A DNA stretch of 5,133 nt from an uncultured Ruminiclostridium sp. (GTDB lineage Bacteria > Bacillota > Clostridia > Oscillospirales > Ruminococcaceae): positions 1 to 5,133 of the forward strand of contig CAKSIR010000143.1 of NCBI GenBank assembly GCA_934462775.1, written 5' to 3'. Below the pieces are notes generated by a model. That model searched no databases, had not been told where the DNA came from, and worked only from the letters and a program-made list of their open reading frames with translations. Both the position numbers and the translations under genes were made by a program. How positions within the stretch are numbered: position 1 is the stretch's first letter; the number at the start of each line of letters is the position of its first letter. Positions 1 to 5,133 of this stretch are shown here, piece by piece.

Positions 1-766
1 CGCTTACAGCGCTTGCTGCAAGAAGCGCCGCCAAGGCGGTAAAGCCAAGTCTTGTAAGCTCAACGTTCAGTCCCAATCCCCTTGCAACATCGTCACCAAG
101 CACAAGGATATTCAGCTTGTTTGCGAAAATGACAGCCAGAACAACGCCGATCACCGTGTACGGAAGAATTGTTTCAACCTCGCCCCAGCTTCTTGAAGAA
201 AGACTGCCGTTCATGAATGTAAGCGCGCCGTGAACGCGATCGCTGAAAAATACCAGTATTGCTGAAATTCCCGCGCTGAACAGCGCCGAAACCGCAACGC
301 CCGACAGCACTATTCGCGTAGGCTCAATGCCGCCCTTCCATGCAAGGCTGTAAATTATTACAGCAGCCAGCATTGCACCGCCGAACGCCGCAATAGGCAC
401 AAGATTCTGCAATTGCGGAAAAACTACAAGTATGAGTATTCCAAACAGTCCCGCACCGCTGCTGATGCCGATTATTGACGGATCGGCAAGAGGGTTTTTC
501 ATTACGCCCTGAAGAATCGCTCCCGAAAGGGCAAGGTTTATTCCTACAAGAGCTGCAAGTATCATTCGCGGCAGGCGGATATTCCATATTACCTTGTTTT
601 CAACTCCGCTGTGATTGCCGCCTATGGTTTCGATAATGTCCGCAACGGAAATGTTCATTGTTCCCATGATATTCCCAACTGCGAAAGCGACTACCACCGA
701 CGCGGCAAGTGCAAATATAACCGCCGTCTTAAAACTTTTTCTGTCCCTTAATGCAATGTTTTCCAT
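1..766 (-). CDS. FecCD-family ABC importer permease B (3' end missing)
   Basis: This is the membrane permease of the second transporter module. The first 255 residues are visible; about 75-90 residues, including the coupling-helix motif and last helices, run off the left edge. The protein begins MENIALRDRKSFKTAV, then a first membrane helix near 13-33. Family motifs are RLPR (64-67, binding-protein contact arginines in BtuC), LSGAILQGVMKNPLADPS (80-97), IIGISSGAG (98-106), FMNGSLSSRSWGEV (184-197) and LNILVLGDDVARGLGLNVEL (218-237). It shares these blocks with permease A but differs in most of the rest, so it is a divergent paralogue rather than a recent copy. The ATG overlaps the stop of binding-protein gene B as TAATG, which points to translational coupling; no strong Shine-Dalgarno is visible. 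Whether another ATPase gene follows cannot be seen. Confidence 0.94.
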   Translation of the reverse strand, partial: MENIALRDRKSFKTAVIFALAASVVVAFAVGNIMGTMNISVADIIETIGGNHSGVENKVIWNIRLPRMILAALVGINLALSGAILQGVMKNPLADPSIIGISSGAGLFGILILVVFPQLQNLVPIAAFGGAMLAAVIIYSLAWKGGIEPTRIVLSGVAVSALFSAGISAILVFFSDRVHGALTFMNGSLSSRSWGEVETILPYTVIGVVLAVIFANKLNILVLGDDVARGLGLNVELTRLGFTALAALLAASAVS

Positions 767-1812
767 TATTTCATCTCTTCCGCCTGTCCGTAGATTTCAG
801 GATAAAGGCTCTGCGCCATGTACATGATTGCGTCAACATAGTAAGGTCCCGCGTTATAGAGGTAATACTGCTGCGGCAGGTAGATTACTCTGCCCTCGTT
901 TATTGCGTTTACCGACTTCCATGCCGGGTTGGACGCGAACTGCTCCTCAACGGTTTTCTTCGCTTCCTCGTTGCTGGAAATCATTGTTGTTACAAATACA
1001 TAATCCGGATTCTGCGCAACAATATATTCAATATCAAGCGGCGTTGTTTCCGAGCCGATTGTATCCGGCGGCAGGTCGGAGGCAATGTTCTTTACGCCGA
1101 GAATCTTTGCAATATCGCCTGCAATGCTGTTATCAAGCTTTACTGCAAGGGACTTTGAAGTAACGTACAAAATAACCGCTGAAACTTCGCCGTCGGGCAG
1201 CTTATCGACAATTTCCTGCTTTCCGTTTTCAAGGTCGGAAATTCGCTGCTCGGCAAGCTCGCTCTGTCCAAGCAGCTTTCCAAAGGCGCGGTATGTGTCG
1301 ATTACGCCGGAAAAGCCTCTGATATGAGTCTGGATTACGTTGTAGCCCATTTCTCTCAGCTTTGACGCCTGCGTTGACTGTGTTCCGACCTGCGAGATTA
1401 TAAGATCGGGATCAAGAGCGATTACCGACTCCATATCGATCGAATAAACGGGACCGATTTCCGGAAGCGCTTTTATCTCGTCCTCATAACCCTCGGTAAG
1501 ACGGATATTGCTGCTTACATCTGATGTGCATATTGATTTTCCGCCTAAGTCGTACCAGATATTCAGCGGTGTGCCGCTTAAAACGGCTACCTTTTTCGGC
1601 TCTGTTTCAATTACCGTTTCATAGTTGAGGTAGTCCCTGACGGTAAGAGGATAGCTGTCGCCTGTTACAAGGATTGCTGCCTCGTCGTCGGTTACCTTAT
1701 CTGAGTTTGCCGTGTTTTTGAGTCCTCCCACACCGGAGTTTTCACCTGAGCAGGCAGTAAACGAAACTGCCATGAGGAACGAAAGGGCTGCTGCTGCAAT
1801 TTTCTTTTTCAT
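766..1812 (-). CDS. Substrate-binding lipoprotein B of a siderophore/heme/cobalamin-type ABC importer
   Basis: This is the ligand-capture protein for the second transporter module, 348 residues from the chosen start. Residues 1-20 are a lipoprotein signal peptide (MKKK, hydrophobic core LSFLMAVSF) ending in FTA-Cys21; Phe at -3 is a slightly unusual lipobox. A low-complexity linker follows, then the binding-protein-2 fold: PKKVAVLSGTPLNIWYDLGG (72-91), LPEIGPVYSIDMESVIALDPDLIIS (N-lobe, 116-140), a long interlobe helix near 165-205, and PLDIEYIVAQNPDYVFVTTM (C-lobe, 258-277). Glu128 and Glu262 are candidates for the permease-contacting glutamates. Residues 311-331 hold seven tyrosines. The frame extends upstream to an ATG at 1878, but that adds 22 residues ahead of the signal peptide and overlaps the chelatase gene; AAGGAG six bases before 1812 fixes the start. 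It shares the C-lobe VFVTTM/IFVTTM pattern with binding protein A but has diverged widely. The stop overlaps the permease B start (TAATG). Confidence 0.95.
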   Translation of the reverse strand: MKKKIAAAALSFLMAVSFTACSGENSGVGGLKNTANSDKVTDDEAAILVTGDSYPLTVRDYLNYETVIETEPKKVAVLSGTPLNIWYDLGGKSICTSDVSSNIRLTEGYEDEIKALPEIGPVYSIDMESVIALDPDLIISQVGTQSTQASKLREMGYNVIQTHIRGFSGVIDTYRAFGKLLGQSELAEQRISDLENGKQEIVDKLPDGEVSAVILYVTSKSLAVKLDNSIAGDIAKILGVKNIASDLPPDTIGSETTPLDIEYIVAQNPDYVFVTTMISSNEEAKKTVEEQFASNPAWKSVNAINEGRVIYLPQQYYLYNAGPYYVDAIMYMAQSLYPEIYGQAEEMK

Positions 1813-1818
1813 AATTTT

Positions 1819-1824
1819 CTCCTT
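1819..1824 (-). promoter_or_regulatory. Ribosome binding site AAGGAG for binding-protein gene B
   Basis: AAGGAG lies six bases upstream of the ATG at 1812 and overlaps the TAA stop of the chelatase gene. It decides the start: the in-frame ATG at 1878 has no comparable site and would put 22 residues in front of the lipoprotein signal peptide. Confidence 0.85.
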
Positions 1825-2581
1825 ATATATTTTTAATATGCTGTGCATACATTGATTGAATTTCAGGGTATTCCCCAAGCCCTTTTATAACGGGAACAAC
1901 CTCAAAGCCTACCTTTTCAAGCCTTGATTTCCAGCTTTCAGGCTCATCTCCCGCCATGTCGTTGTTGGCGTGATCTCCCGCAACAAACATCAGCGGAGTT
2001 ACAATAACCTTTTTGAATCCGCCTGCCTTTATCTGCGGAATTATGTCGTCAATAACGGGAGTTCCCTCAACCGTTCCCACATAGATGCTGTTATAGCCTT
2101 TCCGACTGCATTTCTCCGCAAGGCGGCTGTAAAGACTGTTGGCGCTGTGTTCGGTTCCGTGACCCATAAGCGCAATGGCGTTATCGCCGCCGAATTTCTT
2201 TTCAAAGAAGTCGCAGATTCTTTCAATATCATCATCGCTGTCAAGCAGCGGCGCACCAACCTTCAGCGACTTGAATCTGTCTTTGTATTCCTTTGCGGCA
2301 GCTAAAACCTTGTCGTACTCAAAACCGCTTATGATGTGGGTCGGCTGAATTATTACCTCGCTGAATCCCTGCACCGCAAGCTTTTCCAACGCCTCGTCAA
2401 CGCTGTCAATCATTTCGCCGCGTTTTTTCAGCGCAGCAATTACCATGCCGCTTGTAAATGCGCGTCGGATTTCGTAACCGCAAAACTCTCTGCGCAGCAG
2501 CTCCTCCACCGCTGAGATGGATTTTTCAAGACCATGCGCATAAGTAGTGCCAAAGCTTGCTGCAATTATTGCTTTTTTCAT
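1823..2581 (-). CDS. cbiK: CbiK-type sirohydrochlorin cobaltochelatase or related tetrapyrrole metal chelatase
   Basis: CbiK is the class II chelatase that inserts Co2+ into sirohydrochlorin in anaerobic cobalamin synthesis. The 252-residue length and near full-length family pattern fit: N-terminal AIIAASFGTTY (4-14), IIQPTHIISGFEYDKV (77-92), MGHGTEHSAN (139-148), VGTVEGTP (168-175), PLMFVAGDHANNDMAGDE (196-213) and C-terminal GLGEYPEI (234-241). Recalled alignment with Salmonella CbiK puts His141, Glu172 and His204 at the metal-binding positions (His145, Glu175, His207), so the active site looks intact. There is no signal peptide, unlike the periplasmic CbiK of Desulfovibrio, so it should be cytosolic. 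It lies one base after the ATPase gene and ten bases before binding-protein gene B, with no other cobalamin genes in view. AGAAAGG nine bases upstream is a moderate ribosome site. The true substrate could be sirohydrochlorin, another porphyrinoid, or a removal reaction on an imported metallo-tetrapyrrole; the fold is sure, the reaction is not. Confidence 0.9.
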   Translation of the reverse strand: MKKAIIAASFGTTYAHGLEKSISAVEELLRREFCGYEIRRAFTSGMVIAALKKRGEMIDSVDEALEKLAVQGFSEVIIQPTHIISGFEYDKVLAAAKEYKDRFKSLKVGAPLLDSDDDIERICDFFEKKFGGDNAIALMGHGTEHSANSLYSRLAEKCSRKGYNSIYVGTVEGTPVIDDIIPQIKAGGFKKVIVTPLMFVAGDHANNDMAGDEPESWKSRLEKVGFEVVPVIKGLGEYPEIQSMYAQHIKNI

Positions 2582-2582
2582 T

Positions 2583-3344
2583 TTACTTTACCTTTCTGAA
2601 AAAATATTGTCCTGCATTTTCCTCATAAAAAATATCAACGCCAAGCGCCTGACGTACCTTTTCGCTCTGTGCAGTTCCGTGAGGGGTTGCGGCTTCGACA
2701 ATTTTTCCGCCGTCCATTGTGATTATCCTGTCCGAATGCATCAGCGCCGTGTTAAGGTCGTGAACCACCATTATAACGGTTTTTCCCATATCACGAAGTC
2801 TTGTTATCAGCTCCATAAGTTCAATCTGTCGGATTAAATCAAGGTAGGTCGTAGGCTCGTCCAACAGCATTATATCTGTGTCCTGCGCCAGCAGCATTGC
2901 TATGTACACACGCTGGAGCTGTCCGCCCGAAAGCTCGCAAGCGTACATATCGGCAATAGCCGTAACCTCCGCAAGCTCCATTGCCTCGGCGATTTTCTCT
3001 CTGTCAAGGCTGCTGTACTTTCTGGGATAGCCGAGATAGGGAAATCTGCCGTGGGAAACAAGCGAACGGACGGTTATATTTCCCACCGTGTGCGACTGAG
3101 AAAGATATGAAATTTTCTTGGCAATGTCGGTGCGCTTCAAATTCTGTATATTTTCGCCGCCTATGAATATTTCACCCTCAGACGGACTTAAAAGCCCGCA
3201 GCACATCTGAAGCAGGGTGCTTTTTCCGCAGCCGTTTTTCCCGATAACGGAAGTTACCGCACCCTTTTCAAAGGCTGCATTTATATTGAACAGCACCTGC
3301 TTTTTTCCATATCCGCCGCTGACGTTTTTTAGTTCAAGCACCAT
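2583..3344 (-). CDS. FecE/FepC-type ABC importer ATPase
   Basis: This is the cytosolic nucleotide-binding subunit that powers the importer, 253 residues long, normal for the family. All catalytic motifs are intact: Walker A GKNGCGKST (35-43), Q-loop Gln83 in LSQSH, ABC signature LSGGQLQR (138-145), Walker B IMLLDEP (158-164) with Glu163, D-loop YLDL (167-170), and switch His195 in VVHD. GRFPYLG (99-105) and LDEPTTYLDL followed by RQIELM are typical of ferric-siderophore/heme transporter ATPases; the more usual His of 'TTYLDIxHQ' is Arg172 here. This points to the siderophore/heme branch rather than BtuD, but the ATPase does not set ligand specificity. The start follows GGGAGG with a five-base spacer and lies 11 bases inside the permease A gene. 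The stop is one base from the chelatase start. It is the only ATPase gene visible, so it may serve permease A, permease B or both. Confidence 0.96.
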   Translation of the reverse strand: MVLELKNVSGGYGKKQVLFNINAAFEKGAVTSVIGKNGCGKSTLLQMCCGLLSPSEGEIFIGGENIQNLKRTDIAKKISYLSQSHTVGNITVRSLVSHGRFPYLGYPRKYSSLDREKIAEAMELAEVTAIADMYACELSGGQLQRVYIAMLLAQDTDIMLLDEPTTYLDLIRQIELMELITRLRDMGKTVIMVVHDLNTALMHSDRIITMDGGKIVEAATPHGTAQSEKVRQALGVDIFYEENAGQYFFRKVK

Positions 3345-4335
3345 GACGTCCTCCCTTTTTTCTGAGCAGAAGGTAAATAAAGAACGGCACTCCGACGTAT
3401 GAAACTATTATTCCGAGAGCGATTTCGTGCGGAGCAAAAAGCGTTCTTGCGAGCAGGTCGCAAATTGACGTAAAGGCTGCTCCCATGAGAGCGCAGACGG
3501 GAATTTTCAGCGTGTGGCTGTTTCCCACCAGCTTTTCGGCAATGTGCGGAATTATCAGCCCGATAAATCCAAGCAGCCCCGAAAAGCTGACAGCAGTTCC
3601 CGCAAGCAATGCCGCCAGAGCAAGCAGAATAAATCTCAGCAGCTCCACGTTCATTCCCAAAGTGAACGCCGTACTGTCGCCGAGAGCAAGAACGTCAACG
3701 TCCCGTCCAAGCATAATCACCGCCGCTATTCCCGCAGGAATTATTATCCACGCAGGAAAAAGCGCGTCGGTGGAAATTCCCTCAAGACCGCCTATTCTGA
3801 AATCCGAAAGCCCTGAAAGAGTATCGGGAAAAAAGGTCGTCACCGTGTCGGTTCCCGCGCTGAAAAGGCTTGATATTGCAACGCCTGCCAGCACAAGGGT
3901 TATTTTTGAAGCGCTCGTCTTTCGCGCAATGAAATACACAAGCATTACCGCGGCAAAAGCGCCGATAAACGCCGCCGCCGAATGTGCGGCAGAAACGGCG
4001 GGGAATATCGCCGTGCAAAGCACTACTCCAAAGCCTGCGCCTGCATTTACGCCGATTATGTTCGGGGATGCAAGGGGATTGCCGAGCACCGCCTGAATAA
4101 TTGCGCCGGAAACCGCAAGAGCCGCCCCTGCAAGAAATCCGCCAAGAACTCGCGGAAGTCTTACACAGTAGATTATTCGCCCGTCAGCCGTTGATTCGCC
4201 GCTTAAAATTCCGTCAAGCACTTCCATCGGCGACAGGTTCACCGCTCCGAATGCAATGCCCGCAAACGTCGCCGCAAGCAGAGCTGAAATGCAGACAAGT
4301 ATTACCGCCGCCGGTTTAATTTTCCTCTGCACCAT
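3334..4335 (-). CDS. FecCD-family ABC importer permease A
   Basis: This integral membrane permease moves the ligand released by a binding protein into the cytosol. Its 333 residues match the usual FecCD/BtuC length of about 330-350, and alternating hydrophobic stretches fit the ten-helix BtuC fold. Visible family motifs are RLPR (59-62; in BtuC these arginines contact the binding protein), GNPLASPNIIGVNAGAGF (85-102), VLALGDSTAFTLGMNVEL (215-232), GFIGLIIPH (256-264) and the C-terminal APHEIALG...GVPFF segment (301-319). In the coupling segment, Glu267 sits where BtuC has Arg (PHILR becomes PHIAE). The start is supported by GGAG seven bases upstream of the ATG, inside the end of binding-protein gene A. 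The 3' end overlaps the ATPase gene by 11 bases. It may work as a homodimer, or pair with permease B as FecC/FecD do. The substrate is not determined by sequence. Confidence 0.95.
   Translation of the reverse strand: MVQRKIKPAAVILVCISALLAATFAGIAFGAVNLSPMEVLDGILSGESTADGRIIYCVRLPRVLGGFLAGAALAVSGAIIQAVLGNPLASPNIIGVNAGAGFGVVLCTAIFPAVSAAHSAAAFIGAFAAVMLVYFIARKTSASKITLVLAGVAISSLFSAGTDTVTTFFPDTLSGLSDFRIGGLEGISTDALFPAWIIIPAGIAAVIMLGRDVDVLALGDSTAFTLGMNVELLRFILLALAALLAGTAVSFSGLLGFIGLIIPHIAEKLVGNSHTLKIPVCALMGAAFTSICDLLARTLFAPHEIALGIIVSYVGVPFFIYLLLRKKGGRHGA
3350..3355 (-). promoter_or_regulatory. Ribosome binding site GGGAGG for the ATPase gene
   Basis: GGGAGG sits five bases upstream of the ATPase ATG, inside the last codons of the permease A gene (the Lys-Gly-Gly-Arg codons). 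This supports the start at 3344 and independent ribosome loading despite the 11-base overlap. Confidence 0.8.
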
Positions 4336-5133
4336 ATAAAATCTCCGCTAAATTCTCGTAAGCCTCGCCCCATTTTGCGTTGGGCTTGTAGTGGTAAAGG
4401 GCTTTTGGCAATATGTAAAAACGGTTGTTTTTTACTGCTGTCAGCTCTGTCCACGCAGCGCTTGACATGAGGGTGTCGTTTAGATTTTGCAGCGCTTTTT
4501 CTTCATCCGCACCCATTGTCGTTACAAAAATAAAATCAGGGTCGTCCTTGATTATCGCTTCAAGGCTGAGGCTGTCAAGCAAGGATTCATCGGTGTCCGC
4601 AATGTTTATGCAATTCAGGTCCCTGAGCATTGCGCCTGCCGTTGTATCTGCTCCTTTGGCTCTCACCTTCTGCGAGGATGCTCTTAAAAGCAAAACGGTA
4701 GGCTTGCTTTCGCCCGACGCCCTTTCGACTGCTTTGTCAACAGCTTCCTTTACGGTAATTCCGTTCTGCTGATATAAATCATCTCTGCCTGTAATTTCGG
4801 TGAACTCTTTCAGCACCTCAAGATAATCGTCAAAGCTTTCAACGCTGAAATATGCCGTTTCTATTCCTGCCTTTTTGAGAGTATCCTCAAGCTTTGTATG
4901 TTCAGCAAGCTTTGCCGACATAATCGCGTAATCAACACCCTCGGCAATCATCATTTCCACCGACGGCGACTTCATTTCGCCGATGCAGACTACATTTTCG
5001 CCTACCTCAAACAAATGCTCATCGTATGCGTCCTGAGTAACATAGGATAACTCCCCGCCTGCGAGCAGCCATATTTCAGCAAGGCTTCCCGTGCAGGCGG
5101 CAACCTTTTTCGGCGCTGTCTTTTCCTGTTCAT
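4316..5133 (-). CDS. Substrate-binding protein A of a siderophore/heme/cobalamin-type ABC importer (5' end missing)
   Basis: This is the extracytoplasmic ligand-binding component of a BtuF/FepB-type importer (periplasmic-binding-protein-2 fold). The frame stays open to the right edge, so 271 residues are visible and the N-terminus, including any signal peptide, lies outside. Aligning PKKVA here (visible residue 7) with PKKVA in binding protein B (residue 72) suggests about 65 residues are missing. The N-lobe opens with PKKVAACTGSLAEIWLLAGG. The C-lobe has KVRAKGADTTAGAML (visible 156-169), then SLEAIIKDDPDFIFVTTMG (189-207), the usual 'E..L...PD.IFV' strand, and a late aromatic patch with Tyr239, Tyr246, His247, Tyr248 and Trp254. 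Glu59 and Glu191 are candidates for the two lobe glutamates that bridge to the permease arginines, as in BtuF. The gene overlaps permease A by 20 bases. A TTG codon at 5014 could be taken as a start, but conserved sequence continues upstream of it. The family is clear; the ligand is unknown. Confidence 0.93.
   Translation of the reverse strand, partial: EQEKTAPKKVAACTGSLAEIWLLAGGELSYVTQDAYDEHLFEVGENVVCIGEMKSPSVEMMIAEGVDYAIMSAKLAEHTKLEDTLKKAGIETAYFSVESFDDYLEVLKEFTEITGRDDLYQQNGITVKEAVDKAVERASGESKPTVLLLRASSQKVRAKGADTTAGAMLRDLNCINIADTDESLLDSLSLEAIIKDDPDFIFVTTMGADEEKALQNLNDTLMSSAAWTELTAVKNNRFYILPKALYHYKPNAKWGEAYENLAEILYGAEEN
4343..4346 (-). promoter_or_regulatory. Ribosome binding site GGAG for the permease A gene
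   Basis: GGAG (within GCGGAG) is seven bases upstream of the ATG at 4335 and lies within the final codons of binding-protein gene A. It supports the start chosen for permease A and the 20-base gene overlap. Confidence 0.7.

Noticed and set aside
324..587. Minus-strand 87-codon frame within permease B
   Set aside because: It is in another frame of the same strand inside permease B, whose conserved FecCD motifs read through the whole region.
751..1327. Several overlapping plus-strand frames opposite binding-protein gene B
   Set aside because: They are composition shadows of the minus-strand lipoprotein gene, with Cys/Arg-rich unpatterned translations and no credible ribosome sites seen.
1813..1822. 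Possible promoter, riboswitch or terminator between the chelatase and binding-protein gene B
   Set aside because: The gap is only ten bases and is occupied by the ribosome site; no hairpin or -10/-35 pair is supportable.
1810..1878. Start of binding-protein gene B at the ATG at 1878
   Set aside because: It would place 22 extra residues before a clear lipoprotein signal peptide and overlap the chelatase gene, while AAGGAG stands correctly before the ATG at 1812.
3485..4096. Long open frame on the plus strand (203 codons) opposite permease A
   Set aside because: It lies wholly antisense to a well-supported FecCD permease gene, shows no recognisable domain, and is rich in Ala, Pro and Ser as expected from reading the reverse of hydrophobic membrane-helix codons.
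5012..5014. TTG at 5014 as the start of binding protein A
   Set aside because: The same frame stays open to the window edge and encodes the conserved N-lobe opening PKKVA...GSLAEIW upstream of it.
5002..5133. ATG at the very right edge on the minus strand as a gene start
   Set aside because: It is out of frame with binding protein A and meets a stop after about 43 codons; the translation has no family resemblance.

Overview
The window is one uninterrupted stretch of minus-strand coding sequence from a bacterial operon. Reading 5'->3' on the minus strand, the order is: substrate-binding protein A (5' end missing), FecCD-type permease A, FecE/FepC-type ATPase, a CbiK-type tetrapyrrole metal chelatase, substrate-binding lipoprotein B, and FecCD-type permease B (3' end missing). 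Junctions are very tight: 20-base overlap, 11-base overlap, 1-base gap, 10-base gap, 1-base overlap (TAATG). No gap is long enough for a promoter, terminator, riboswitch or RNA gene, so the six genes are almost certainly co-transcribed from a promoter beyond the right edge (>5133). No mobile element, repeat array, CRISPR or tRNA was seen.

Organism (inference): base composition is roughly balanced, Shine-Dalgarno sites are strong (AAGGAG, GGGAGG), and binding protein B is a lipoprotein with a short Lys-rich signal peptide, as in Gram-positive bacteria. Together with an anaerobic-type CbiK chelatase, this suggests an anaerobic Firmicute, perhaps a gut Clostridia of the Ruminococcus/Oscillospirales kind. 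The sequence alone does not fix the taxon.

How the genes fit together: the binding proteins, permeases and ATPase belong to the importer superfamily for ferric siderophores, heme and cobalamin (BtuFCD/FhuBCD/FecBCDE). Two binding-protein/permease pairs flank one ATPase gene and one chelatase gene. The chelatase keeps the His/Glu/His active-site pattern of CbiK and has no signal peptide, so it should act in the cytosol. The simplest reading is an uptake locus for a metal-tetrapyrrole, corrinoid precursor or metallophore with a dedicated enzyme that inserts or removes metal. The ligand cannot be read from the sequence. The second module may have its own ATPase beyond the left edge.
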